From positions 248,001 to 312,000 of the forward strand of contig NZ_JACVOM010000001.1 in NCBI RefSeq assembly GCF_018882445.1: 64,000 bases of DNA, in the 5' to 3' direction. Position 1 is the stretch's first letter, and each line of letters opens with the position of its first letter. Under the pieces are notes generated by a model, which was given only the letters and a program-made list of their open reading frames with translations, had not been told where the DNA came from and searched no databases. This stretch comes from Polynucleobacter sp. 15G-AUS-farblos (lineage in GTDB: Bacteria; Pseudomonadota; Gammaproteobacteria; Burkholderiales; Burkholderiaceae). Made by a program: the position numbers and the translations under genes. This document shows positions 36,431 to 46,779 of this stretch, one piece after another.

Positions 36431-37795
36431 TTAATTTAGCTCGGCTGCTGCCGCAATCGCTTGGTCAATCCGCTCTACTGGAATCACCCTTAACCCTGGT
36501 ATTTTGGTCTTTGGCATATTCGCCTTAGGAATGATGGCAACAGTAAATCCAAGTTTGGCAGCCTCCTTCAGGCGCTCCTGCCCTCTCGGACATGGCCGAA
36601 TTTCACCTGCTAATCCAACTTCACCAAATACGATCAACTCTTTTGGCAAGGCACGATTACGAATAGAGGACTGAATCGCTAAAAGGACAGCTAAGTCCGC
36701 TGCAGGCTCAGAAATTTTGACTCCACCCACCGCATTAAGAAAAACATCCTGATCAAAACAGGCTACGCCAGCATGGCGGTGCAATACTGCCAATAGCATC
36801 GCTAAGCGAGCTTGCTCCAAGCCGACTGCTAAACGCCGCGGATTGGGGACATGGGCTGTATCAACCAATGCCTGAATCTCTACTAACAAAGGACGGCTAC
36901 CCTCTTGTGTCACTAGTACGCACGCACCTGGCACCATCTGTTCATGTTGCGATAAAAAGATAGCCGACGGATTGGCAACACCGCGCAAACCTTTTTCTGT
37001 CATCGCAAATACGCCCAACTCATTCACGGCACCAAAACGATTTTTAATTGATCGCACTAAGCGGAAAGATGAATGGGTGTCACCTTCAAAATACAGAACG
37101 GTATCAACAATATGCTCTAAGACACGAGGCCCTGCTAAATGACCATCCTTGGTCACGTGTCCCACCATCAGAACACAAATACCGCTCGACTTTGCCGCGC
37201 GAGTAAGTTGCGCTGCGCACTCTCGCACTTGTGCCACAGAGCCTGGAGCAGAACTGAGTACCTCAGAATACAAAGTCTGAATAGAGTCCACAACCAAAAC
37301 TTGTGGTTTAACGGTATCCATAATGGATAACAATTTCTCGAGCTGAATTTCTGCCAAGACTTCTAACTGGGGAGCATCTAGGGCAATTCGTTTAGCACGC
37401 AGTGCAATCTGCGCAGCAGACTCCTCGCCACTACTGTAGAGAACATTCATCCCGGCTGAACTCATTTCAGCTAAGGCCTGCAATAGTAAAGTGGATTTGC
37501 CGATGCCAGGATCGCCGCCCAACAGCACTACACCGCCAGGAACTAGACCGCCCCCGAGGACGCGATCAAACTCTTCAACACCAGTACTAAATCTGGGTAA
37601 ATCCTCTGCTGTAATAGCAGAAAGCTTTTGTCTTGGCAGTGATTGCGCTAAACCTTGGAAGCGAGAATTAGAACTGACTTCTGGCAACCCCTCTTCCATC
37701 GTATTCCATGCCTGGCATGAAGGGCATTGACCTTGCCATTTGGCTGAAGTACCGCCACACGCTTGGCAAATATAGATTGTTTTAATTTTAGCCAA
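36431..37795 (-). CDS. radA: DNA repair protein RadA
   Basis: RecA-like branch-migration helicase acting in recombination. The 454-residue protein has the N-terminal zinc finger (CQACGG...CPSCQAW), Walker A (LLGGDPGIGKSTLLLQALAE), the RadA KNRFG motif (RSIKNRFGAVNELGVF), and a C-terminal Lon-protease-like domain (EPAADLAVLLAIQSSIRNRA). The start is TTG at 37795 with TAGGA about 8 bases upstream; no ATG is available. The gene is downstream of kup and a small secreted-protein gene on the same strand. Confidence 0.96.
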   Translation of the reverse strand: MAKIKTIYICQACGGTSAKWQGQCPSCQAWNTMEEGLPEVSSNSRFQGLAQSLPRQKLSAITAEDLPRFSTGVEEFDRVLGGGLVPGGVVLLGGDPGIGKSTLLLQALAEMSSAGMNVLYSSGEESAAQIALRAKRIALDAPQLEVLAEIQLEKLLSIMDTVKPQVLVVDSIQTLYSEVLSSAPGSVAQVRECAAQLTRAAKSSGICVLMVGHVTKDGHLAGPRVLEHIVDTVLYFEGDTHSSFRLVRSIKNRFGAVNELGVFAMTEKGLRGVANPSAIFLSQHEQMVPGACVLVTQEGSRPLLVEIQALVDTAHVPNPRRLAVGLEQARLAMLLAVLHRHAGVACFDQDVFLNAVGGVKISEPAADLAVLLAIQSSIRNRALPKELIVFGEVGLAGEIRPCPRGQERLKEAAKLGFTVAIIPKANMPKTKIPGLRVIPVERIDQAIAAAAELN

Positions 37796-37827
37796 AAAAT
37801 GTCCTACTGAAATTGCACTGAACTGAA

Positions 37828-38337
37828 TTAGTCAAGTTGCGTTCCTGCTTTATTTTCTTGTGCGCGCTTAGGTGCATCTTTGCGACGCTGCTCTAAGTCG
37901 GCCGCTCTCGCTGCAGCATCTTTTTGCTTCTCTTCATACTCGCGCTGATTGGCAGCACGTTCAGCCGCTTTCTCAGGTGCCGCGCGATCGGCAGCACGCT
38001 TAATGTCCTCTTGATTCTTCAAGCTCTCACGCAATTTGCGCTGAGCGTCACGCACAGCAACTTCCTGCGCCCTAATGGGATCTAACTCTTTACGATAATC
38101 AGCCCTGACATCACCGAGGCAATAATTAACCCAGAATTCTTGATAGCAAAGAGAGGAATCTCTTTTCCAGCGATATTCAACCCACTCTCGTTGAAGCTCT
38201 AACTCTTGTTCAATTTTCGTTAATTGCTTAAGCTCTTCCTCTTCAGCAGGCGTGGCTAGTGCCACCCCACCCAAAGAGCAAACTATTAACAATATTCCTA
38301 GAAATACTTTGGAATGAAAAGATGCTAATTTGATCAA
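37828..38337 (-). CDS. Hypothetical secreted, highly charged coiled-coil protein
   Basis: Not recognised. The 169-residue product has a signal peptide (residues 1-28, ending GVALA). A mature part follows with two cysteines (CYQEFWVNYCLGD). From residue about 85 on there is a long Lys/Glu/Arg/Ala helix likely to form a coiled coil. The start TTG overlaps the kup stop as TTGA and is preceded by AAGGTGG, so it is probably translationally coupled to kup. The leader is not a lipoprotein box. Location is inferred to be periplasm; function unknown. Confidence 0.75.
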   Translation of the reverse strand: MIKLASFHSKVFLGILLIVCSLGGVALATPAEEEELKQLTKIEQELELQREWVEYRWKRDSSLCYQEFWVNYCLGDVRADYRKELDPIRAQEVAVRDAQRKLRESLKNQEDIKRAADRAAPEKAAERAANQREYEEKQKDAAARAADLEQRRKDAPKRAQENKAGTQLD

Positions 38338-40274
38338 ATTTCCACCTTAGCACCAAGCTCCACCAGACGATTGGCTGGAATCTTAAAGAAGTCCGACTGA
38401 CGCCCTGCATTTTGATACATCCAGCAGAATAGGCGCTCACGCCACAAGGCCATTCCTGGAGTTGGAGATGGGACAATCGTATCGCGGGACAAGAAGAAAG
38501 AAGTATTCATCATATCGAAGTGCATATTGAAATGACTTTCAATCAGATGAATGATGGTCCCCATATCTGGAGTTTCCTTGAAACCGTAAATGGCCCTGAC
38601 AACAAATATATTGCCGCCCAAATCTTCTAAGGTAATACGCTCAGCATCATTGACGTAAGGCACATCCCAAATACTGACCTTTAAGAAGAAGACTCTCTCA
38701 TGCAAAACATGGTTATGTTTTAAGTTATGCAAAAAGGAAACGGGCAAATAGTCAACGTGCGCAGTTAAAAAGATGGCTGTACCCTCAACACGATGTGGCG
38801 GGTGAGCCAGCAAAGATTTAATAAAGCTGCTTAACTGAATACCCTCTTCTATAGCGCGCTGACGCAAAATTTGGCGTCCGCGATACCAGGTAATTAGGCA
38901 AGTAAAACAAACTAAACCAAGAGCTAGTGGATACCAGCCGCCATGTTCAATCTTTATGAGATTCGCACTCCAAAAAGCAAAGTCGACCAGGAAGAAGGAG
39001 GAAGTAATGAGAGCCACCAAAACAATATTCATCTTCCATTCTCTAAACATGACTACTGCAAGCAAAATCGTCGTGATCAACATAGTTGAGGTCACTGAAA
39101 TTCCGTAAGCCGCTGCTAAATTAACAGACTCTCTAAATTCAACGATGGTAACCACCACCATAAACAACAAGGTCCAATTTACAAGAGGAATATAGATCTG
39201 ACCTTGCTCAGAATCCGAGGTAAACAAAATCTTCATGCGGGGTAAAAACCCCAACAGAATTGCTTGGCTCACCAAAGAATAAGTCCCTGAGATCACGGCT
39301 TGAGATGCAATCACAGTGGCAGCAGTTGCCAAACCAACGGTAGGCCATAGTGCCCAATCAGGAACCATTAAATAAAAAGGATTTTTGATTGCTTCTGGAT
39401 TTGAAAGTACCAAAGCGCCTTGGCCAAGATAGTTAATCAGCAAACTTGGTAGCACTACTAAAAGCCAGGCATAGCGCACTGGACTACGACCAAAATGTCC
39501 CATATCTAGATAGAGTGCCTCAACCCCCGTAACCACTAACACTACCGCGCCCATCACAATATAAGCAGTGGTTGGATGTTGAACGATAAAGTTAATGGCA
39601 AATAAGGGATTGAAGGCCGAGATGATCTGAGGTGCATCACCAATATTCCAGATACCTAATGCAGCCAGAGTTAAAAACCATGCGAGCGTAATAGGGCCAA
39701 ATAAATTGCCAACGGCAGCAGTGCCATATTTTTGAATCGCAAATAGGGCCACCAGAATAGCTAATGAAATCGGAATAATGTATTTACTTAATCCGGGTGC
39801 GGCAATATTAATTCCCTCAACTGCGGACAGAACAGAAATCGCTGGGGTGATGACAGACTCACCAATGAGCATGCAAGCTCCCAACATTCCAATAATCATT
39901 AAAAAGTAATGCCTTTTTGATTTGTTATCAAATGAGCGTAGCGCTAATGCCATTAGCGAAAGAACGCCACCCTCCCCTTTATTGTCAGCGCGCATCACAA
40001 ACAAGACATACTTAAAAGTCACAACTAAGATCAATGCCCAAATCATCATTGAGATCACACCAAATAGTGCTTCGGGCGTATAAGCGATGCCATGAGTTGG
40101 ATCAAAGCATTCCTTAAGGGCATACAAGGGGCTGGTTCCGATGTCGCCAAAGACAACACCAATGGCCGCCAACATCATTACTCCAAGACTTTTTTTATGC
40201 TCCCCTTCGGGTCCATGCACCTGCACGGGCTTTAATAGCGTGGAGCTTGAAAATTCAGGATTACTAATGGACAT
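38334..40274 (-). CDS. kup: Low-affinity potassium transporter Kup
   Basis: K+/H+ symporter of the KUP/HAK family. At 646 residues it has normal length. It begins after a short cytoplasmic tail with LGVMMLAAIGVVFGDIGTSP, the family signature, and has about 12 membrane helices up to residue 455. A cytoplasmic C-terminal domain follows with VEGTAIFLTAHVDYLPVSFL. ATG 40274 has AAGG upstream. The gene runs into a small secreted-protein gene and radA. Confidence 0.96.
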   Translation of the reverse strand: MSISNPEFSSSTLLKPVQVHGPEGEHKKSLGVMMLAAIGVVFGDIGTSPLYALKECFDPTHGIAYTPEALFGVISMMIWALILVVTFKYVLFVMRADNKGEGGVLSLMALALRSFDNKSKRHYFLMIIGMLGACMLIGESVITPAISVLSAVEGINIAAPGLSKYIIPISLAILVALFAIQKYGTAAVGNLFGPITLAWFLTLAALGIWNIGDAPQIISAFNPLFAINFIVQHPTTAYIVMGAVVLVVTGVEALYLDMGHFGRSPVRYAWLLVVLPSLLINYLGQGALVLSNPEAIKNPFYLMVPDWALWPTVGLATAATVIASQAVISGTYSLVSQAILLGFLPRMKILFTSDSEQGQIYIPLVNWTLLFMVVVTIVEFRESVNLAAAYGISVTSTMLITTILLAVVMFREWKMNIVLVALITSSFFLVDFAFWSANLIKIEHGGWYPLALGLVCFTCLITWYRGRQILRQRAIEEGIQLSSFIKSLLAHPPHRVEGTAIFLTAHVDYLPVSFLHNLKHNHVLHERVFFLKVSIWDVPYVNDAERITLEDLGGNIFVVRAIYGFKETPDMGTIIHLIESHFNMHFDMMNTSFFLSRDTIVPSPTPGMALWRERLFCWMYQNAGRQSDFFKIPANRLVELGAKVEI

Positions 40275-40388
40275 CTCAGAACCTTAAGGAGTTGTTGCGT
40301 GGCAATATGTTACTCCTTATAAGGGTCATCCCAAAGCTCTCTAAACCCTAAAAAATGCGCTTATTTATGCGTCTTTTAAAGGTTTGCC

Positions 40389-40418
40389 TCGACAGGACCC
40401 CCTAAAAAATGGTAGAAT
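40389..40418 (+). promoter_or_regulatory. tRNA-fMet promoter
   Basis: TCGACA (40389-40394) and TAGAAT (40413-40418) lie 18 bases apart, ending 12 bases before the tRNA. Confidence 0.7.
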
Positions 40419-40430
40419 TTCAGATTCAGA

Positions 40431-40507
<77 letters not shown>

Positions 40508-40513
40508 AACAGT

Positions 40514-40551
40514 AAAAAGCTTCTAGGACAATTTTTTCTTAGAGGCTTTTT
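40514..40551 (+). terminator. Rho-independent terminator after tRNA-fMet
   Basis: A 12-bp stem with one G-U pair (40514-40525 with 40540-40551), a 14-base loop and a T run. It begins 7 bases after the tRNA. The following 40552-40713 contains nothing I recognise. Confidence 0.85.
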
Positions 40552-40713
40552 TGCTTAATAAAGCTATGCATTGCAGAGGGTCATCAACAAGCCTAGCGAA
40601 GTCAAAGATCATTTAAAACCCTAAAAATCAGACATCCCTCCTTCCGTCGATTCCGCCAAACGGCCAAGAAGAAACACCAAAATTACTTTAGGCTGTTTTT
40701 TATTTTTATAAAG

Positions 40714-41094
40714 CTATTCAGTAGTACTTGTTTTTTGGGGTGTATCTTTATGACTGATCAGACAATATATGGCGACGATTCTTAATGCCTCCATTAATAG
40801 CGCCATATGCAGCAGAAATTTATCAAGCTTGATGTATGGAATTTGAGAAATATTGTAGATTAAGATAGCAGTTGAAATGAATTGAATAGCAAAACCAGCT
40901 GATGCAATTAACTTCAAAAATTGCTGATTAAAGTATAGGTAACTCACCAAGAAAGCCAAAATGATGTAAGTCGTGTAAATGATTAGCGAATCATAGACTT
41001 GAAGACCTGGGCCTGCCTTTGGCCTTTCCCAATAGTTAACAAGGATAATAATTATTGCAATAATTATTGGGATGAATATTTTTGGGTTTTTCAT
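40714..41094 (-). CDS. Hypothetical small membrane protein, AT-rich
   Basis: Not recognised. The 126-residue product has four predicted membrane helices (about 5-20, 35-55, 60-80, 88-115) and a polar C-terminus. The first helix is nearly pure Ile (IFIPIIIAIIIILV). Base composition is visibly more AT-rich than the neighbours, suggesting a recent or loosely constrained gene. The ribosome site is weak (GAG nine bases upstream). It may be a lineage-specific membrane protein. Confidence 0.6.
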   Translation of the reverse strand: MKNPKIFIPIIIAIIIILVNYWERPKAGPGLQVYDSLIIYTTYIILAFLVSYLYFNQQFLKLIASAGFAIQFISTAILIYNISQIPYIKLDKFLLHMALLMEALRIVAIYCLISHKDTPQKTSTTE

Positions 41095-41452
41095 AGTCTC
41101 AAAGCCTGGCTTAATTAAATAACGTCATAATTGAAAGTCTATTTTTTTTGAACCCATTAAAACATGCTTTCACGTTTCCAATGGTCTCAAAAAGTATTTT
41201 TTAGGGACATCTAGCAAGCCAAGACCCCATCTCATTAAGCCACAGCGCTTGTTAAAGTAAACATCGTCTATTTTGGGGAATGTCAAGCAACTCTAATAAT
41301 GGGCTTATAAGCCTCATAAATGTTGACTTCTTTAGGTTTGACAAAGACCTGGAAAAGAAAATCAAAACCACGCAATATGTTGTTTTACCCCCTCAAAACC
41401 CGAAGACTCCAGTCCTTTGCAACCAAGATTTACTTATTCAACTATTATTTTT
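41095..41452. other. AT-rich intergenic region, no gene seen
   Basis: A 358-base stretch between the upstream end of the hypothetical membrane protein gene and the 3' end of comEC. It contains a perfect 12-base palindrome GGCTTATAAGCC at 41302-41313. A rightward frame from 41320 runs antisense into comEC and has no family features, so I do not call it. Confidence 0.5.
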
Positions 41453-43942
41453 TTAAGATCTCTTTACTTTTGAGGGCTGAGCTTTCCCTCTATGCCATAG
41501 GCGACGACTATGATCCCTCCAAAATATCTGAAGCCCCCCTTGATTTTTTCCAAGCCTCCAAATCTGAGCGCCTGTTTTGGGGGTTTGTAAAAAAGGTATT
41601 TGCAAAGAGTGGTAACGCTCTACAACTGTTGGATGAGGATGGCCATAGCGGTTGCGATAGGCATTTTGAGCAAATGCATGATCTGGCATGAGTCTTTTTA
41701 ATAAAGGTTCAGAAGATGATGTTTTACTGCCATGGTGAGGGGCCATAAAAATAAGCTCTCTATCACCAATCTGTGCAAGCATGGTCTGCGTCAGACGATC
41801 TACGATATCTGCTTCCCCTTGTTTTTCAACATCGCCCGTTAGCCAAAATGATGTGGTTTTATTGCGAACCTCTAGTACACAACTCATTTCATTGGGTTTT
41901 CTGGAATACTCCTTCTCAAAAAGAGAGTGCTCATGTGGGTGCCAGATATAAAACTCGACTTCATCCCAGATCCAGCGCTGCCCATAACGACATGGAATGC
42001 TGGGGACTTTCTTAGCCCGAAGATTTTCTAGCAAAGGATTTGTAATTGGAAGGGAGCCCATCATTGAGGAAAATTCGATATGCTTTAAAAGCGTATTTAC
42101 TCCACCAACATGATCGCTATCACTATGACTAATCACCATACGATCAATTTGATCAATTCCTCTAGCCTGTAAATAAGGTAACAAAATTCGTTGTCCTGCG
42201 TCATCCTTTTTACCTTGAATGGGACCTGTGTCATAGAGTAATTTTTTAGAGGCAGTCTCAATCAATACTGCAGTACCTTGCCCTATATCAAATACCGTTG
42301 CATGAAACCCCCCTGGGTTGATGGGTGCGTTATCAAAGCAAATAAATAATGGCGTAAGCAAGCAAAGTGCGGCAGTACGAGAGCGCCAATTGAGACTGAG
42401 AGGGCCAGGAGCGATGGCATAGGTAATCCCAATGCCTGAGAGCAGAAGAGCCCACCACTCTGGCTGTGGCTGCCAAAGGACAGACCATTTCCAGCTTGCC
42501 ATCCAATGCAAGCATTCAGAAAGATATTCCATTGAAATGTGGGCGGCAAGCAAAAGCCAGCGGCCAATAAAATCTGGCAATAAGGCTCCTGCAATTGCCA
42601 ATGGCGTCACGATATAACTGACTACAGGAATGGCAAATGCATTTGCAAGCGGCGAAACTATGGAGACTTGATAAAACCAAAACAAAGTAAGTGGCAGCAA
42701 TGCCAGGGTGACAACCGCTTGTACTCGACAGGCTTCGAGCAATGCCTGCATCAGTCTTTGTGTCCAATGTACTTCTAGCTCTTTGCCCGTTGGTATACCC
42801 AATAAACCTACTGAGTTTCCCATCGCATACAAAATGGCAGCAACTGCCCCAAAAGATAACCAAAATCCTGGGGTGTAAGGTGCCATAGGATCAATCAACA
42901 GCACAATCAATAAAGCCCACCACCAAATATCAAAAGACCGCGGATTTCTGCCGAACCATAAAGCAAAGCCCACCACTCCAACCATATACATGGTTCTTTG
43001 GGCTGGAATCTGAAAACCTGCTAACCAAGCGTAGATAAATGCAGTCAAAAATCCTGCTGCTGCAGCCACTTTACTTACCGGCATCAGCAAGGGTAAATAT
43101 CTACGTCGCCAGATGAAGCCCGCTAGTGCAGCGCCCACTCCTGCCAGCATGGTGACATGCAGTCCCGATATGGAGATGAGGTGCCCGATACCGGTAGCAT
43201 TAAATACGCGCCAATCATTTTGATCGATCGCGTTTTGATCACCCATCACCAAGGCAATAATGACGCCTGCATATCGCGCATCTTTGGGAAGTAAGTCCTG
43301 AATTTTCTTGCGAAGTTTCCAGCGCGCCAATTCCATGTGTAACTCAAACTCGAGTAACCCAATCTCTCGCTTGGCTAATAAAGTGCCACTTCTCACGGAA
43401 CCGCTTGCGCCAAAGTTCTGATGAAAAGCCCATCGCTCAAAATCAAAAGTATGCGGATTTAAAGTTCCATATGGTTGCTTCAACTTGACTTTAAAGCGCC
43501 ACCTCTGCCCGGGAATAATGTCGGGAATATCTTCAGGGTTTCTCCAGGCCGGCTGCCAACTCAGGTAAATTCTGTCTGGAAATTGATCAGCACGTTCTTG
43601 ACCTGCCTGATCTACTGCAAAGGCAAACTTTGCACCATCCGATTTACTTTGAGGCAAGGCAGCAATACGACCCTCTATTGTCAATTCCCTACCTTCCAGC
43701 TCGCTTATCAGAATGTTTTCTAAACGTTCTTGCGCATAACGTACATTCCAAGCAAAGCCCAAACTGAGTGCTAAAACGATCACTGCGGCTTGGCGTATTC
43801 TTTTCGAATTTGTTTTTATTATGGCAACTGCAATACTCAGAATTGAGCTGAGTGCGCAGATCAATAAACCATATTGAGGGACTTGAGGCAAAAAGAAAAG
43901 GAGAGATCCCCCGGCAATAAATGCCGTAATAGCTAAGCGCAA
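41453..43942 (-). CDS. comEC: ComEC/Rec2 family DNA-uptake channel
   Basis: Inner-membrane channel for single-stranded DNA in natural transformation. The 829-residue protein has N-terminal membrane helices and an OB-like DUF4131 region (about 1-200). The Competence domain follows, with GDQNAIDQNDWRVFNATGIG and HLISISGLHVTMLAGVG. The C-terminal metallo-beta-lactamase-like domain has VISHSDSDHVGGVNTLLKHI and MAPHHGSKTSSSEPLL. The start is TTG, 4 bases after tatD, with AAGG upstream; no ATG lies near the N-terminus. Last gene of lolC-lolD-tatD-comEC. Confidence 0.93.
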   Translation of the reverse strand: MRLAITAFIAGGSLLFFLPQVPQYGLLICALSSILSIAVAIIKTNSKRIRQAAVIVLALSLGFAWNVRYAQERLENILISELEGRELTIEGRIAALPQSKSDGAKFAFAVDQAGQERADQFPDRIYLSWQPAWRNPEDIPDIIPGQRWRFKVKLKQPYGTLNPHTFDFERWAFHQNFGASGSVRSGTLLAKREIGLLEFELHMELARWKLRKKIQDLLPKDARYAGVIIALVMGDQNAIDQNDWRVFNATGIGHLISISGLHVTMLAGVGAALAGFIWRRRYLPLLMPVSKVAAAAGFLTAFIYAWLAGFQIPAQRTMYMVGVVGFALWFGRNPRSFDIWWWALLIVLLIDPMAPYTPGFWLSFGAVAAILYAMGNSVGLLGIPTGKELEVHWTQRLMQALLEACRVQAVVTLALLPLTLFWFYQVSIVSPLANAFAIPVVSYIVTPLAIAGALLPDFIGRWLLLAAHISMEYLSECLHWMASWKWSVLWQPQPEWWALLLSGIGITYAIAPGPLSLNWRSRTAALCLLTPLFICFDNAPINPGGFHATVFDIGQGTAVLIETASKKLLYDTGPIQGKKDDAGQRILLPYLQARGIDQIDRMVISHSDSDHVGGVNTLLKHIEFSSMMGSLPITNPLLENLRAKKVPSIPCRYGQRWIWDEVEFYIWHPHEHSLFEKEYSRKPNEMSCVLEVRNKTTSFWLTGDVEKQGEADIVDRLTQTMLAQIGDRELIFMAPHHGSKTSSSEPLLKRLMPDHAFAQNAYRNRYGHPHPTVVERYHSLQIPFLQTPKTGAQIWRLGKNQGGLQIFWRDHSRRLWHRGKAQPSKVKRS

Positions 43943-43946
43943 AACC

Positions 43947-44798
43947 TTAAGAGACTACTGAGAGAGTTGGATTAGATGTGCACAACGCTGACCAGCGTGG
44001 CAATACATGCATTGCATTACGCCATACAGCTTGAGCAAATACCGCCTCATCAATACCACGAATAGCAGCGAGCTCTCGTGCAATCCGAGGCAAAAAAGCA
44101 GGCTCATTAAAACGAATACCCTCAGCCCTAAGCCATGCAGGCGGAATATCGGGAGCATCTGTTTCAGTGACAATACTTTCGAGCGGTAAATCCTTTAACA
44201 AGCGACGTATTTGTAGAGCTCGCTCATAGGTTGCTGCGCCCCCGAACCCTAATTTGAATCCCAATGCAATAAATTGTTCTGCCTGCTGCATGCTGCCATT
44301 AAATGCATGCGCAATTCCTCCGGGAATATTGCGTCGACGTAATGCCTTCAGAATGGCATCTTGTGAACGACGAACATGCAAAATGACAGGCAATTGATAT
44401 TTTTCTGCTAAGTCCAATTGGGCGTTAAAGATAAAGTCTTGCTGCTGGGGATCCAAATCTTCAACAAAGTAATCTAAGCCAATTTCACCTACACCAACAA
44501 AACGTGGGTCAGATAAAGATTGCGCGATTTGCTGATCCACAATCTCCAGATCGCCCGCTTGAAGTTGATTGCTATACAAGGGATGAATGCCTAAGGTGTA
44601 GACCAAGCCAGGAATCTGATTGCTATATTTCGAAATCAGTTCTTTGACATTTTGACAATCGGCAGCTTTCACAGTCGGCAACAAAATTGCTTGGACATTC
44701 TTATTCTGTGCTGCAGAAATAATATCTGGGAGAGAGTCTGCAAACTCGGGTGCATCTAAGTGGCAATGCGTATCTATCCACACGGGAGGCTGTCTCAC
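43947..44798 (-). CDS. tatD: TatD family metal-dependent hydrolase
   Basis: TIM-barrel nuclease-like hydrolase; family members act as 3'-5' exonucleases or D-aminoacyl-tRNA deacylases. The 283-residue sequence has metal motifs [41 protein letters not shown] and [15 protein letters not shown] start overlaps the lolD stop (GTGA). Which TatD paralogue it is cannot be fixed here. Confidence 0.9.
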   Translation of the reverse strand: MRQPPVWIDTHCHLDAPEFADSLPDIISAAQNKNVQAILLPTVKAADCQNVKELISKYSNQIPGLVYTLGIHPLYSNQLQAGDLEIVDQQIAQSLSDPRFVGVGEIGLDYFVEDLDPQQQDFIFNAQLDLAEKYQLPVILHVRRSQDAILKALRRRNIPGGIAHAFNGSMQQAEQFIALGFKLGFGGAATYERALQIRRLLKDLPLESIVTETDAPDIPPAWLRAEGIRFNEPAFLPRIARELAAIRGIDEAVFAQAVWRNAMHVLPRWSALCTSNPTLSVVS

Positions 44799-45478
44799 TT
44801 AGCGAAGGTCTTTAATACTCCACGCTCTAGATGCAATATACGATCACAACGTTTAGCGCGCACTGGATCATGCGTCACGATCACAAAGGCAGTACCTTGT
44901 TCGCGAGCAATATCTAACATCAAATCAAATACCCCATCTGCAGTCTCAGTATCTAAATTTCCAGTAGGCTCATCTGCCAATACACAAGCCGGATTACCAA
45001 CTAATGCTCTAGCTACTGCCACTCGCTGACGCTCACCCCCCGACAACTCACCAGGGGTATGCAATTCGCGATTAGCCAAACCCACTGCCTTGAGCATCTT
45101 GCTAGCACGCTCCATAGACTCATCATTACTTAGGCCACGAATACGCAAGAGCAATGCAACATTCTCAACAGCGCTAAATTCATCCAGGAGATGATGAAAT
45201 TGGTAGATAAAGCCTAAGCTCTGATTTCGCAAGCGATCTAACTTAGAAACGGATAATTGATTGATGTTGGAGCCATCTAAAAGGACTGTGCCAGAACTTG
45301 GCGTATCTAAACCGCCTAATAAATGCAGCAAGGTGCTCTTACCGGAGCCAGATGAGCCCACAATCGCAAGCTTTTCAGACGACGCAATCTCTAAATCAAC
45401 GGATTTCAGAACCTCGACTGCAGTAGCACCCTGACCATAGGTCTTAGCAAGGCCTTTAGCAACTAATACATTACTCAT
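44795..45478 (-). CDS. lolD: Lipoprotein-releasing system ATP-binding protein LolD
   Basis: ABC ATPase that powers extraction of outer-membrane lipoproteins from the inner membrane. The 227-residue sequence has Walker [19 protein letters not shown], signature [15 protein letters not shown] and Walker [14 protein letters not shown]. It overlaps the permease gene by 8 bases. Confidence 0.96.
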   Translation of the reverse strand: MSNVLVAKGLAKTYGQGATAVEVLKSVDLEIASSEKLAIVGSSGSGKSTLLHLLGGLDTPSSGTVLLDGSNINQLSVSKLDRLRNQSLGFIYQFHHLLDEFSAVENVALLLRIRGLSNDESMERASKMLKAVGLANRELHTPGELSGGERQRVAVARALVGNPACVLADEPTGNLDTETADGVFDLMLDIAREQGTAFVIVTHDPVRAKRCDRILHLERGVLKTFAK

Positions 45479-46733
45479 ATCTCAAGGCCTCCGCAGGCAA
45501 TACCTTCGCTGCGCGACGGCTGGGGTACAGGGTTGCCAGAACAGATAAGCCAAATGCCATTAAGCCCACAGTCAGTACATCTGACATTCTGACGTCAGAA
45601 GGTAGCTCACTAATGAAGTACACCTCGCGTGGCAAGAAACGTACTCTGAAGATAGCTTCAATGGTTGGAACAATCACATCAATATTTAATGCAATTAATA
45701 AACCCAAAGCCACTCCAGCAAGTGAGCCTAATAAGCCAATCGCCAAGCCTTGAATGAGGAAGATTCTCTGAATCAATCCTGGACTCGCGCCCATCGTCCG
45801 CAGAATCGCAATGTCCGCCTGCTTCTCATTGACTGTCATCACTAGAGTAGAAACGAGATTAAACGCAGCAACCGCAATAATCAGCGTCAAGATAATGAAC
45901 ATCATTTTCTTTTCTGTTTGAACTGCAGCAAACCAATTTCGGTTAGAGCGAGACCAATCCGTTACCCAAAGTGCCTGCGGCACCAGCGCCGCTAATTCAT
46001 TAGCTACCTCAGGCGCCCTTTGCATATCATCCACTTTTACCCTTAAGCCAGAGGGATCGCGCAGTCGTAACAAAGCGGCAGCATCCTTCCAATGCATGAT
46101 GGCTAAAGAGCTGTCATATTCATAATGGCCACTGTCGACAATCCCAACTACATTCAAAGCACGCATCCGAGGCATCGCACCAGCAGGAGTCAAATCACTC
46201 TCCGGAACAATTAAATTAATTCGATCACCGACTCGAGCGCCAACAATCGATGCCAGCTGCGCACCCAATGCAACACCAAAACTTCCTGGCTGAAGATCAT
46301 TAATATTTCCAGCAACAAATTGCTTAGGCAGATCAGAGACCTTACCTTCATCACTTGGCAAGATTCCACGAATGGATACACCACGCATCATGCTGTCGCG
46401 ACTAAGCAATCCTTGAGAGCTCACCATGGGGGCCACTCCCAAAACATGGGGTTGGGTTGCTACCTTGGCCGCCAGTGGTTCCCAATTTGCCAATCCATCA
46501 GGAGCGGATATTTCCACATGGGAAAGAACAGAGAGCATCCGATCTCGTACTTCCTTCTGAAATCCATTCATCACGGACAGAACAACAATCAATGCAGCTA
46601 CACCTAAAGCGATACCAGCAGTAGAAATTCCGGAGATAAAAGATAAGAAGCCATCACGCTTTCCAACCGTCTTACGACGCTTGGATCGGGTATAGCGCAG
46701 GCCAATTTCTAGCTCAATAGGAAGTCTTAACAT
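45471..46733 (-). CDS. lolC: Lipoprotein-releasing ABC transporter permease (LolC/E)
   Basis: MacB/FtsX-type permease of the Lol system. The 420-residue sequence starts [18 protein letters not shown] and has one N-terminal helix (about 30-55, [20 protein letters not shown]). A periplasmic domain of about 220 residues follows, then three C-terminal helices ending at [15 protein letters not shown]. Only one permease gene is present, so it may form a homodimer like the LolF-type systems; the LolC versus LolE label is conventional. Confidence 0.93.
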   Translation of the reverse strand: MLRLPIELEIGLRYTRSKRRKTVGKRDGFLSFISGISTAGIALGVAALIVVLSVMNGFQKEVRDRMLSVLSHVEISAPDGLANWEPLAAKVATQPHVLGVAPMVSSQGLLSRDSMMRGVSIRGILPSDEGKVSDLPKQFVAGNINDLQPGSFGVALGAQLASIVGARVGDRINLIVPESDLTPAGAMPRMRALNVVGIVDSGHYEYDSSLAIMHWKDAAALLRLRDPSGLRVKVDDMQRAPEVANELAALVPQALWVTDWSRSNRNWFAAVQTEKKMMFIILTLIIAVAAFNLVSTLVMTVNEKQADIAILRTMGASPGLIQRIFLIQGLAIGLLGSLAGVALGLLIALNIDVIVPTIEAIFRVRFLPREVYFISELPSDVRMSDVLTVGLMAFGLSVLATLYPSRRAAKVLPAEALRYE

Positions 46734-46779
46734 AGCGACAGTTTAGACAATTGGGAGCGCAAACTGATGGAATACCTAA

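Noticed and set aside
41302..41313. GGCTTATAAGCC palindrome as a regulatory site
   Set aside because: No gene starts nearby in either direction and a 12-base palindrome in AT-rich DNA can be chance.
41320..41691. 123-codon frame antisense to the comEC 3' end
   Set aside because: Two thirds of it is the reverse strand of a conserved gene and the upstream part has no ribosome site or recognisable protein features.
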